Below, piece by piece: positions 48,280 through 60,433 of a stretch of 64,000 nt of DNA. The notes under the pieces were generated by a model. It did not search any database and had not been told where the DNA came from. It saw nothing but the letters and a program-made list of their open reading frames with translations. Numbering within the stretch: the stretch's first letter is position 1; each line of letters opens with the position of its first letter. Source of the stretch: Gibbula magus (lineage: Eukaryota; Mollusca; Gastropoda; Trochida; Trochidae); NCBI GenBank assembly GCA_936450465.1, contig OW388296.1, positions 18,456,526 to 18,520,525 on the forward strand, written 5' to 3'. The position numbers and the translations under genes were made by a program.

Positions 48280-49158
48280 GGGTGTAGGTGAATTCGTAGG
48301 CCAGACCGGTTCGTAGGAGTATATTTCGGTGGATTCGTAGGAGGATCGGCCGGTGAATTCGTAGGAGTTCGTAGTTTAAGGGAATAAATGTTTATAGACT
48401 GACTTTATGGTACGATATTATTACAATTAAATTATTAATAACTTACTAAATGATATTTTGACAATAACACGTGTTTACTTGTCCGCTGTGTTGCGTTTTG
48501 TGTTCAATAAAAAAAAATCGTGTGTTCAGTGTTGTTATTATTTACTTTGGTCGAGTTTTTTTATAAATAAATAAAAGAATCAGGTAAGTATGATTATATT
48601 CCAGTTTACATTACACATTTACACAATTTTGCGGCATTTCTGAGCGGCAAATTTTGCGGCAAAAGTGCGGATTTCCGTAAGAGTTGCGGAATTCTCATGT
48701 ACGGGTCGTCAGCAATCATATAACCCTTTGTTTTGTTAACGTTGTTCATGTACATACTTCCTAATTTATATTCTTTATTGATACAACTTTACACCGACAG
48801 AGTATTTAGCAATCAAAACATCTCACACCATGTTTTTTTAACAAACAAATAACTTACTTTACAAGTTTGGTGAGTAGGCTTATTACTTGGGCTCAAACTT
48901 CGACTCAGTTTCGTATACAAACACACACAAGGTATATAAGATTCGAGACATTGTGAGTCTCGTACTGCAATCTATCAACATGACATGGTATCCAAAACAT
49001 AACATAAATAATAACAGTCAAACGAATATTTACAAGTTTAAATATCACTTTATGATATATATTTTAATCCTCCTACGAATTCACCTCCTACGAATTCACG
49101 AGTCCTACGAATTCTCGGCTCCTACGAACTGGTCTGGCCTACGAAATCACCGCATCCC
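48280..49158. mobile_element. 879-bp DNA transposon with an 8-bp target duplication
   Basis: GTATAGAC stands directly outside both ends (48272-48279 and 49159-49166). The ends are inverted: GGGTGTAGGTGAATTCG and GGGATGCGGTGATTTCG, both followed by TAGGCCAGACC-GTTCGTAGG. Four or so further copies of AATTCGTAGGA lie within 100 bases of each end, pointing inward. No transposase frame. The superfamily is undecided among the 8-bp types (hAT, P, Merlin, KDZ). Confidence 0.8.
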
Positions 49159-49169
49159 GTATAGACTGT

Positions 49170-51250
49170 CTCATCATTGTATATATAATTCGCAAAATGT
49201 GTGAAAGTGTGTTATCGTCATACAAGACGTTTCACACTTTAAACATCTCATATATATATATGTGACAATGGATATATTGCATTATTGAAGACTTACCTTT
49301 GTCGACGAACATATCCGGAGGAAAATTATAAATATCCAGATAGTCAAAAGAACACAACTTGAAACAGTAAATCCCTAATCGAAACGTATGTGTTTGGGTC
49401 ACAACTGATGTCGAAAAACACAGAGATAACATCAACGTTACGTTATTTGTTTGACAGTAACTGCTAATGATGATGGCGCAGTCTTTCAACTGAGGGGGTA
49501 ACTGGTAAAGGCATGTCCAAATATTCATGATCATGTATTTTATTGGTTGTTAGTTTTGGCCTTAATTCTTATTGGCTAACTTTAAATGACCAACCAGACG
49601 CGCGAAGCCCATAGTCAGACAGACATAGTGTTTATTAGCCTGTCGCCAGGTCGTCTGTATGTTTATACAACACACCTGTCAAGCTCTTCAACGCACAACT
49701 GGTCTCTCAGCTAATTACTAGCCTGAGTGGCTAAAAGTTTTGTTTAAATAAATGCTAATTAAGCATGCATTGTCCCTCAAACAGACAGACAATTGTTGAG
49801 TTGCACCTAGCTTTGGGCATACAAAAAAGCGTTATATCAATAACCAACAACAATAATTATTCAACTCATTTAACCATAAATTTATGTATTAAGAAGAACA
49901 TGAACTAACATAAGATGGAACATATCATACAGACCAGGACATAGCTTCATGATATTACTGCATCACAGTTACGTTGGGATTTTTTAAATTGTGAGAATAA
50001 ATGAGATAAATGTACATAAAAACAGGATATCTATGGTGAAGCAACAACAGTGCTGTTAAATAATCCAAAGAATATAAATGAGATTATTCATAATTAAGTT
50101 ATTAAATTTATAATATTGGTACACCTGTTGCCGTTTTATGTGAAAAAATTTGTTTTAAGTTGCGCGAAATAATATAAATATAAACGGACAATAGCTATGC
50201 AAAACGATATGATTTTGTAAAGTTTGCTTTTGTTCAGACTTCACTTCACAAGTACAAACATAATATACAAATAGCATATAGGATATAGATAATGAAATAA
50301 CAACAAAGTATGTGCAAAACAAAACGAACTTACATAAGGCTAGCAGTTACTTTTCATTGGTTTTTTTTTTGCTTTTCTCTTTTCTTTAGACTGCCTGACC
50401 GGATGAAATCGCTAATAAATTGGTAATGGGACGCATCGTATATGTAGGTCAACATCCTCAGTCGAAACAATCACCACTGAAATGAAGGAATAGTTGACCG
50501 TATTCAATATAACACAATTCATTGTTTCTAATATCTGTACTTTTTATTTTACGTATAAAAATAAGTGTGATTGCATCCTCATTGTCATATGAAGACGAAC
50601 ATTCAGCTTTAGTTGATATATCCATATATATGTTTACTTTAGATCAAATGATATGTAAATAACTACTATTATTAAGGATAAATTAACAAAGTTAAGTATA
50701 CATGTTATCTGTAATAACAGGATTTAAACAGGAAATGTATCCTTAAAATTACTATCAATGTAGTTTTCATAATCTTCTTAAATTACAAGAATTCAATTCA
50801 ATACCATACTCTTATTGTTTCTTTATATCAATTGTTTTACTTATTTCAGTTATTTGTTTTCCTACATATATCTTAACCTGATCAGCTAGCTTTGAGTAAA
50901 CCTATAGGAACAAACAAGAATTGGTAAACAGACTCGCAGTTTATCTTTAAATGTCTTTAAAGGTGACATCGTGCTTTGAACTAAGACGTTGTGCTTGTAT
51001 ATTACCGGTATATGACAAACTCTCACTGTACTGTTGAAAACTGTTTTTTTCTTAGCAAACACTGTTACTATTTTCTGATACTTATTTCTGTTACTTTTTT
51101 CTGTTACTTTTTCCCTAGCACCAAGTTTTAAGTCGAAAGTATGTCTCCATTAGAAAGTTAAAATCCAAAGATATATTTTCGTTATTTATGATTCAACTTT
51201 TCACAATAATAAACATTTTAATCCCCATTCTTGCATCACGAAATGACAGG
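49170..51250. other. No gene recognised
   Basis: AT-rich. CAGACAGACATAGTGTTTATT near 49617 resembles a LINE 3' end like the one at 58100. No coding support. Confidence 0.4.
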
Positions 51251-51261
51251 CAGAGGTTTTT

Positions 51262-51470
51262 TAAAATGCTGCAACTGATCAGAGACAAATCGGATTTATT
51301 CATGAAAACATCAATTTCTCAAACTCTTGTTCTGTTACTGATCAAAGACAAAAAGGGAATTACTTATGAAAACAACACTTTTTCAAGCTGTTTTACTGTT
51401 ACTGATCAAAGACAAATTGGAACTATTTATGAAAACAAAAATTTCTCAAAATTCACTTTGTACAAACTAC
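51262..51470 (+). repeat. Three diverged tandem units of about 73 bp
   Basis: GTTACTGATCAAAGACAAA (or GCAACTGATCAGAGACAAA) followed by TTTATGAAAACA and TTTCTCAA recurs three times. The frame 51188-51487 runs through all units, probably because the unit has few stops. Confidence 0.6.
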
Positions 51471-51577
51471 TCTACAACGCTCTATAACAAAAGATCATTT
51501 TAAGCCTACTTATTAGAAATAACATAAAGATCAAAGACACATTCTATTGTGTTGGGGATGGTGTCTGTGTCTTGTTG

Positions 51578-51668
51578 TTTTTGGGTGGGGGGATTATATC
51601 CACAGGGGATTTTGTCATAGGGGATTATTTTCCTTGGGGATTATGTCCAGTGGGGATTTTGTCCGTCC
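51578..51668 (+). repeat. GGGGATT(A/T)TGTCC short tandem units
   Basis: Four to five units of GGGGATTATNTCC or GGGGATTTTGTC at about 17-19 base spacing. Short degenerate minisatellite. Confidence 0.55.
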
Positions 51669-51669
51669 A

Positions 51670-53800
51670 CCTCGCTGGTCTCCATAAATCCCGAAAAGTT
51701 ATCATTAAGACTACTATTTATACTAAAATAACATTACATTTTGTAAAGTAAACTTGTTATCAGTAGATACTGTAATGCACTGGGATTTAATTCTGCCCTC
51801 TCGCCTAAGCAGAGGCTTATGTTCAGCTTAATTTAGTAAACGCTGTAGCTGTAAGAGCACTTCTCTCTGTTTAAACATATTTATTTCCAAAAAGAAGGAA
51901 CCGGATTGGTAGGTAAGAAAATGCTTTTATACAAAGCGCTCCGGGATACAACCAAATACAAAACATGACATGTACAGTATAATTATGAATACAAATAAAT
52001 GATACAATCTGATTATACAAATTATGACTGTGCCATAGAAGCACTACTTTAAATCAAATCTGCCTGTTAAATTTATAAATGAATGAACTGAATTTAAGAG
52101 TTCCATATTTACAGCTGGGCAAGAAATGTGACTTCCAAACAAAATTGATTTCAGATCAAATCCCTTTGCATAATAATACAGACTTAACGATATATAATAA
52201 CGAATATCGCTATAGAGAGGACATACAAGGAATTAATGAATATTCTTCAAAGATATAACCACAAGAGCAAGCTGGTGTTGGAGATATAAACCGTTGATAT
52301 TTATGTGCATTATGATCAGTACATTCTGGTCGGAGACGAGATTGTATTATTTGACAAAATCTGATGCCGGTGTTTAAGTCAAAAGTGGCTGTAAATATTA
52401 GTATTGTTTAGAATAGCAGTTTGAAATCTTGAAACTGGCTGTATTTCAGTTCTGTTCAGGTGGCAATGAATTCAATAATTTAACTGCATCGATATCTGTG
52501 GGGAAAGGACCTCGCATAACTTTCAGTTTTACAATGTATAATCTGAAGATTCGAATCATTGCGAAGATTATAACCCGTGACATCTGAGAACTTCTCTCAT
52601 TAGAAATGATCAAAAATAAAGATGATAAATTTAAGTCTCACCTCACAAATTAAATACATACATTGTACAAAGGCAATCATTTATGTTTAACTATTGCGAG
52701 TTTACTAAACATGTGTATGAACTTCAATGTATTCCCACAAATGTATTAACAAATGATTTGTTTTAAGTTTGTTTTAGAAGAAGCATTTATATAGGCTAGT
52801 GTATAGCCTGTTTGCTAATCCTTTTTTAAAATTTAACTTCTCATAATTTCTTTTGTGTTATATGTTATTTGGGAATAAAATACTGTTTAATCAACTATTG
52901 CTTTTTCTCAAGCAAAAACAGTTACTTTTTTCTGCTATTTTTCCCGGTTACCTAACAGTAATGTCAAAGCTAAGTTATGTAACCCATTTCATCATCACTA
53001 AAACGAATGTGAAACACAATCATCCACATGCCATTATTATAATACGTTTAAGCTTTCTACATCGAATATACTTTTCATTGAATTTACAATAAGTACCTGT
53101 AACCGTAGACTCCCGAATGAAACAGATAGAACTATGTTAAAAAGGATGAAAGATTATGTGCATTTTGTAAAAGGCTATGTATGTAGCAAATGTGACTCAT
53201 AACATACGCAGGTCACCTGACTGAGCTTCTAATACTTTCTTAAAATGTAAATGGACAATATTGTATTGTTTTGTCTGTCAAAAGTAAAAAAGTGCCCATG
53301 TCTGGTATACAATGTATACTATAAAGTATGACGTATATACCCGTTAACTATATTACTTAGAAATATGTATTCGCCAGAAAGTATATATCAAGTATTATGA
53401 TGAACAACTGCACATCACGCACAGTGTTCATTCAGGAATAACAAAACGATTAAGTGCCATGCCCATTCAGGTGTGACTTATCTCGAATTCAGGTTTCTCG
53501 GCCATGAACCGTATGACATTACACACGCCCAGTACTGATCATCCAAAAAGTTAGCACTCAATACACATTGATGACTTTCACTGATTAGACTTGAAACTAG
53601 GTGTGATAAAGCGCCGATATATTGCCGGCAATTGATGACAGTGGCGACGCAATGTCTGGTTGAACATATCTTTTACCGACTGTTAAAGTGTCACTCTCTG
53701 CGCGTGAATAAACAGTGGTTACACTAATTAGACCTATACCCCTTTGAGAAGTGACCATTAACCACCACGGAAACATATTGCCCACAATTAATTACCGTTA
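51670..53800. other. No gene recognised
   Basis: AT-rich DNA with no splice-phase pairs, terminal repeats or tRNA-like sequence seen. Confidence 0.4.
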
Positions 53801-53811
53801 CATAATGCGTG

Positions 53812-53945
53812 GCTATTTAAACTGGGACTCTCTGTAAGTCCAAATCACTTCATAGATATATTCAGTTGCGTTAATCCCTCCTGGTTCCTGCAATTTATTT
53901 TGCACAAGTGTTTACCAAGTCCTGAGGAATGGATTTCTATCAAAG
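53812..53945 (+). promoter_or_regulatory. Candidate promoter and first exon
   Basis: GGCTATTTAAACTGGG is a good TATA-type element. A TCACTTC initiator-like site lies about 30 bases downstream, and an ATG at 53929 opens MDFYQ before CAAAG|GTACGT, a strong donor (phase 2). The layout is that of a transcription start with a short first coding exon. No second exon with matching phase was recognised in the rest of the window. Confidence 0.35.
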
Positions 53946-53949
53946 GTAC

Positions 53950-55515
53950 GTTGTCACTTCTCATGTCAATGTATAATGTATGATGAATGAACTGATTTTA
54001 AGATCGAGGTACAGATAACAGATCGTAAGTAAGATACATTAGGCTGTCGAAATGTTCCAGATCAAAGTTTTGGTAAAAAGAGAGGGTTCGATGGTTTTAG
54101 AATGGACTGCATGTTCCAAGCTAATAAGGGTGATATTATTATTCATTGATTTGTAAAATCTAGCGTACATTCATTACAAAATCCAAAACAATGGCGAGTG
54201 TAGAAAGCTTTGCTACGGCATAAGAGGACAATGTTGATTAAATAATTCACATCTAAAAATGTTGCGAAGATTTAATCACTTCATCAATATTTGAATGAAA
54301 ATACATCATTATCCTTGTAAATATCAATATATACTTTGTGATAAGAAAGTGGATGTGTCTTAAACGTGAATAACATAAATGAGAATATATCTAAAATAAA
54401 TTATGGTTTAGGAAATAGTAAAATGTATATCACAGAACACATGGAGTGTAAATGTAAACTTGTTAAGGCATATTGATAATATAAACACTATTTATCTATA
54501 TATTTTAATTATTATTCCTACATATTAGAGAGATCATTTAAATAAAGGTCAGTATAATGATCATATCAAATATTCCTTTCACATTCTATAAATATCTTAA
54601 TTGTATAAAGTTACTTGAACCGTTACACTAGCCCATTGGTTGTTTCGTTTTGAAAAGCCGAATGCATTTACGCTCGATTCTTTGATGTTTGATATCTGTG
54701 GCTAGTCCGGTTAAATTAAACAATTGACTTATCTGTGTTTATTATCAAACTTCCTGTTCCCTGTGACGTAAATGCATGGGACCACAGACTAAAAGGTTAC
54801 TACCTCGTATATTCTGCCAACGGCAGCACATGAGTTAATTCAATATTTACAGTAAGACGGAACAATTTGTTTTTGATTGTGATTCTTTAGCACTTATGCA
54901 TTCCAATGTACACACAAGATGATAAAGTGTATTGATATTTATTTATCAAATATAAGCGTTGATTTGATAAAGCATTACAATTAAATAAATAATGAAATTC
55001 ATCACGAATCTAGATAGAATTATATAATGTATATACTCGTTCTTGACGAGGGATTGTGATATCGACCTTTTTCAACCGGCAAATTAAGAATTACAATATT
55101 GATTTGTACACCATATTGGTTTCGTTCCTTATAACATATTGATCAAAACATGGGGAATCCTTAATGACAGCAGAGTATATTTGATAATGTCACTACACTA
55201 TGTTTGCAGAATTTATCTTTTAAAACATTGAATAACTATCCATTTCTTACAGAAATACTAGGGATAATGGAAAATAAGTATTTGACCACATGCCACATGC
55301 AGTTTTGACATAATTTAACCAAGGATATGATTGTCGTGCTTATAATTATGCTTAGAGCACAGTCAAATGCTTTCGTCCAATCATATGAGTGTATTGTGGT
55401 CACGTGGAGTACATTTATATCCCGATAGATGTACAGTTGTCTGGTTGCGTTCGGGTAGCATGCTCATAAAACTGGTTCACAGACTTCCATAAAAACAACA
55501 AACAATGTCAACTGA
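53950..55515. other. No gene recognised
   Basis: AT-rich. If the candidate exon at 53929 is real, this is intron. CGGGATATAAATGTAC occurs inverted near 55405-55425, the same sequence as in the hairpin at 56666-56812. Confidence 0.35.
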
Positions 55516-55520
55516 TTGTT

Positions 55521-57561
55521 TTATTTATGGAGATAATACACAATTAAACACTTATTACATTGACAAATGACCTGCTGTGTTCCCTTTCCGAAAGGAAATA
55601 GTCGCTTCCGTTGATGGGGGTCTTCTATATTAAGGAGCTTGATATTCCTAAAAGAAGAATAAAAGCATGTAAATAAAGCAAGTAATGTGAGGTCTATTGG
55701 GATTTTTCAAGTGTATTTTATTTATATCACGATCAAGTAAAATAATGACAAGCATCAAACCATGTTACCCATGTTTTATATATGTTCAACCACGATATAA
55801 AACATAATATTCAAAAGTTATATAGAACGACATCAAAATGAGAAATAAGAAAGTGATACAAATTACCTTCTTGGAGTGTTAGAGGATGGAGGCTCCATTG
55901 TCTGAAACTGAACTCCTGAAACTCCTGTATCATCACACAGCGTCCGAGCGATGTCCAGTACGACGTTACATTCCTTCCTACAGACAATTCGAGTTCCTTT
56001 GCTGCAGTAACCTGAAATAATTTATATGCAATATAGACGGGATGCACACTAGCATATGCAACAATAGATATAAGAACTCGCATATTGATAAATACAGCTC
56101 AACAAACAACTTATCGTGTGGGTAACAAATTTGAAATACAAAAAAAAAACAATAACTGTTATTAAATAAACCAATTTAATGAAAATTAGTTTGAATTTTA
56201 AATTAAAGAGTTTTAAAAGTAAGGTGTAAAAAAGTAAAGTTACCTTTCATGAATGAATAGTGTACTTGTCCTTCGACTGTCCATGATGAAACCATTGTGT
56301 GAACTGATTCATTCCACAAACCACTCATTCTTTATAGGCAATGAAATGTATTACTGCTCAATGTTGCTGAATAAAAACGTAATTAAATCATGCATGTGCG
56401 TGATTCAAGCACAACGCTTATGCTGTAGCACGACTCGTACGCTTTATATAAAATGTACGCCTCATGCACCTCGGACAATTTCAGAAAGTCAGTGCTCACA
56501 GTGCCGAAGATGACGTCAATGTCCCTAACATTTGCATATGGAAATGAGAGATGTCAATGTTTTGCATGTTGTGTTCGAGAGAATGTTTCCCAAATTTGTT
56601 GACAAAATATTTTATAATATAATTTTAAGACTCTTGGCGACTCAAGCATATGGCTGTGCTCTAAGATAGATAGAGAACTCGCAGCAGTACATTATCGGGA
56701 TATAAATGTACGGGTTTGAGAGGGTTAGGCTCGGCTAACGCCTCGCCCAACCCTCTCAAACCCGTACATTTATATCCCGATAATGTACTGCTACTCGTCC
56801 TCTATCTATTACATAATACTTGTCCAGACTGTGTACAGTACGTATTAAACGGTTTGCAATTTGCTATAGGCGCTGTTTTGTATGATTCTCGCAATTCCTT
56901 CATTACCGAAAAAGACTTTGTACCGTATGTTTTTGACCCTGTTGAAATGTGTTAGCTTGGCCTACACCCCATATTGCCTACATCCCCAAAACTCCTCGTA
57001 TCGCCTTCACTAAATGCAGAGCGTCACCTATTGTATAACATACTACTGTTCACTTAGCAATTAATGAACTGGTTCATTGTTATGAAGTCAAATCTGGTAA
57101 GGTATACATAATGACATATATACAAATATACATGAATATAACGCAAAATTTGATGGAGCATACGAAATTCACGTTTGTTATGCAAAGCAAATCTAACTAG
57201 TATTGGTTTGTATGTGATGGACATAAGTGAAATATATTTTTCAATGGATACATGTTAACAATAATAAGCTGGATGAGGCTGGAATTATGCTATCAAATAA
57301 CGTGCGTATTCGTTTCAGAAGTTTTATATGGCGGTATTGCAGTGAATATACCAGAATAGGTCGATGGTTAGTCGACATCGGTAATTTTTTATTATGAAAT
57401 ATGATAATCTTGTAAATTGTCGAAAAAGCATTTGTCATACATGTCCGACAGTACAATCTTACACCTGAAAAAATATGTAAACATATATAAAATAAAATAT
57501 ATAAGGAAATTATATGGTCTATGAAAAACGATAGTACTTTATTAACAGCCATCTCCTTCAT
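55521..57561 (-). CDS. Gene D: insulin-related peptide precursor with abnormal A chain
   Basis: Minus strand, three exons: 57561-57465 (ATG, hydrophobic signal peptide ending CLHIFS, donor CAG|GTGTAAG, phase 1); 56011-55867 (after ATTATTTCAG, donor GTAATT, phase 2); 55647-55521 (after TTCTTCTTTTAG, stop TAA). Exons 2 and 3 are open in the matching phase; exon 3 has no other open frame. The precursor has 122 residues. Residues 35-58 (CSKGTR, then Cys43 and Cys47, ending ARTLC) follow the mollusc B-chain pattern CS..xR..-R..C...L...RT.C, one residue short. RKR at 94-96 is the processing site. The A-chain region (VICQCNKCLIVYYLHK) keeps the C-x-C start but lacks one of the paired Cys and the final Cys. 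Seven cysteines in total is odd. The stop overlaps AATAAA. It is a secreted hormone candidate, perhaps decaying. Confidence 0.55.
56666..56812. repeat. 147-bp hairpin, arms of about 65 bp
   Basis: GTACATTATCGGGATATAAA and TGTACGGGTTTGAGAGGGTT on the left are exactly inverted on the right, with a small GC-rich loop (GGCTCGGCTAACGCC). The match extends outwards to AGATAGA/TCTATCT with a few mismatches. It lies in the first intron of gene D. A 79-codon frame through it is a by-product. Confidence 0.75.
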
Positions 57562-58102
57562 GTATATGATCTGTTTGTGGTAGGTGAAGTTTCTAACTAG
57601 TTTTATTCAAGTTATCCATTGGCATCTAGCACGTGGACGTAATTATTCAAATAATATACAGTATATAGTATTCATACAGTATTTGCCAATATGTCGCTAT
57701 TTTGCAATTTTGATATCCGTTGCAGTGAGCAGATACACTAGCTGTCATTTGACCATGACGTGAATATACAAATGTGAGAATGTACCAGATTAACTGTCAA
57801 GTAATTACTGCTCATTATGTCTCAGGGTGTTGAAACTGCGCTGTGTATGTGTTTTGTTAATTGACTTCATTGGAAATTGCGTTCAAGATTAAAGATGTTA
57901 ATGGTGGGCCGACCGTGAAAAGGATCTTTTGTCACCTAACTAACAACCTAACAAGTAAAGATATAAAGAATATCATTGAAAATGACACAATTATAATGAC
58001 ATCAACATACATTGGGAGATATATAAGGTTTACTTATTTAAAAGGTTGATTGTTTGGATAATAAAAGTAGCTAATTTCCCATCCGACAAACCAGGGGATG
58101 AA

Positions 58103-58560
58103 CCGTTGTGTGTATAAGGACAGACAGACAGACAGACAAGTGTTTATTAGAGTCTCACCCCGTTACAATATAAAACATACAATAAATATATACATAAAAA
58201 GGGCCATCCACAAGTGGGATTATGAGAGACTATAACTAAAATATACCTAAAATATATATACACATATATAGAACATTGTTACGTAAAAGGCTAGAGTAAA
58301 AGAAAAACGTTGGTAAAATTACGAGTATAAAACCTGTTTTCTCTTCAACAAAATATTTTGGCAGGTTTTGGCAGCAATCATAAAAACATAAACATTTGAT
58401 AGTATAAAACCCACTTTCTTTAAATCATTAAAACTACAAAACTCTTGATTAAACATATTGCACATTTCAACTAAATATTCTCTCTCACATTCATACAGGG
58501 GGCAGTGAAGTAGTACGTGCATTTCGGACATGTATTAACCCCTAAATTATATTCTGTTGT
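58103..58560 (-). mobile_element. 3' end of a LINE
   Basis: Minus strand: EMHVLLHCPLYECEREYLVE, the Cys/His end of a non-LTR ORF2, followed downstream by a short 3' UTR and a tail of GTCTGT repeats (58109-58138). Strongly 5'-truncated. The frame upstream at 58685-58963 may be a further decayed part, but it shows no motif. Confidence 0.65.
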
Positions 58561-59190
58561 ATGATATATCATAACGTTGACGTTAGACCTGCAGTCTATA
58601 TCGATTTGTGTTTCATGCATAATAATACAACAGTTCGATCATCAATAATTTGAATAGAAATGCGGTTGATTTCATCATATCATATCATCTCATCTCGATG
58701 AAATACATGGAATAGATAACGAATTGTGAAATTTTAATAATGTTAATATTATTAGAAGTTGGAGGCTTGAAAAGACAATACACCTTGTTATACTTTAGAG
58801 GTAAACCATCATAAGATAACAAATGTGGATCTTTGTTCAATAGTTTTTTAAATTTGTATTGTTGTATGTGCCTAACTTTATTTATCAAGATCAAGTTTGT
58901 CAAACCTAGTCTATATCGTATTGATGAATGATACCATAAAATGTGGAATATTGTTTTCTTCATGAATCATATCGTTAACGGTAAATATGCTTTTTATTAT
59001 GTACTTAGAGTGATTAAACCAAGCAACTATAAATGCACGGAGAGTAAATGACACAAACCAGGTACCCTCTAATCATAACTGTCATTAGCGATAATAAGTA
59101 TGTACCTGCACGAACATAAATGTATTTAACTCTCCCTTGGTTATCCGTTTGGATGTAAGTTGGCTCTGTACCCCCCTCCCCCATTAAATT

Positions 59191-59192
59191 CT

Positions 59193-59262
<70 letters not shown>
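59191..59262 (+). repeat. TA dinucleotide microsatellite
   Basis: More than 30 TA units without interruption. It directly precedes the first copy of the 0.65-kb duplication. Confidence 0.95.
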
Positions 59263-59263
<1 letters not shown>

Positions 59264-59267
<4 letters not shown>

Positions 59268-59911
59268 AAATCGTTTATGCACATTTGTATCTCTAAAAAA
59301 GTTTACACATGACTTCATATATGCTTCATGCTTGAATAGTTACACATTGGTAAAAGCAAAGTCGTCATTTTAATGTTTATATGAGAAAAATGCTCCCAAA
59401 ATGTTGAACTAACTAATTCTAGTGATTGAAATACATGTATTATTTACACATATACGCATTTCATATGGCATTTTGCATTGGCATTTTAAAATCCTTCACA
59501 CATTTTACTTAAACTAGTAACCCACAGTTGATTTACAGTGAAGCTATCACTTACTGAATTGCAATTAATTTATTGCCCCAATAAACTTGCTCTCCAAAAG
59601 GATGTTCACAATCCCGTTACGGTTCGTTAATCACCGCACTATACAGAACTTAACCCCTAATTAATTTATTGCTACAATAAACTCGGGATCAGAGTCTATG
59701 CAACACCGTTATCCAAATGTACGTTTGGTTTGGTACATATAAAACTATATGTTAGCACGAATCAGACTTTATAATTATTATTATCTAATTAATTAATTAA
59801 TTAATTATATCGTAAGTTTTATCATACAGCTTCAAAATATGCTAACAGATGTTTAGTAAGTATCTGTGTTTGGTTTGTTATTTATCCATATATTCATGTA
59901 TAACTCAATTT
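59264..59911 (+). repeat. Direct duplication, copy 1
   Basis: About 0.65 kb starting at CTAAAATCGTTT with CACATGACTTCATATATGC and CAATCCCGTTACGGTTCG. The second copy lies at 62899-63565 in the same orientation. No coding content. Confidence 0.85.
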
Positions 59912-60433
59912 AAATTCTCACATATTTAAAACCGATGATGTAATAAGAAATGAGTTAATCATTGTCTTAAAGGTACATCCATTGTGTTTCATAACATTTG
60001 GCTTAAATACGTTCCAACTCACGACATGTTCTGTCTACAATACAAATAAATTCACTCAGCTTGCAAATTTATCCCCAATCGCCAAATATATCATAATTAT
60101 TAGTTTCCGATTAAAATTGAGTAACATAATTATACATGTGCAGAAACCGAAACTGCACGCCCCATTTGCATGCACAGTGATAATGGGACCTATTAAACAT
60201 TATCAACTCAAATTTGTCTTTTTGTCTGTTATAAATATAATTCCAAAATTACGTTTGACTCATTGACGCGCGCCACACGCTGTGCATTGTCCGGTTTTCG
60301 ATCATATCGTCAATATGCTAAGTCTGCTATCATCAAAATGGTAGTTTTCGGTAACAGTCGGTACTTATCGATAAAGTAATACCATTTATAGCGTTTGCAA
60401 TATGTGACCCCCAACAACACAATGGATGTACCT

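Noticed and set aside
56226..56340. Upstream exon for gene D with ATG and phase-1 donor (MKG|GTAACT on the minus strand)
   Set aside because: The phase fits, but the peptide is hydrophilic and cannot serve as a signal peptide; the exon at 57465-57561 fits better.
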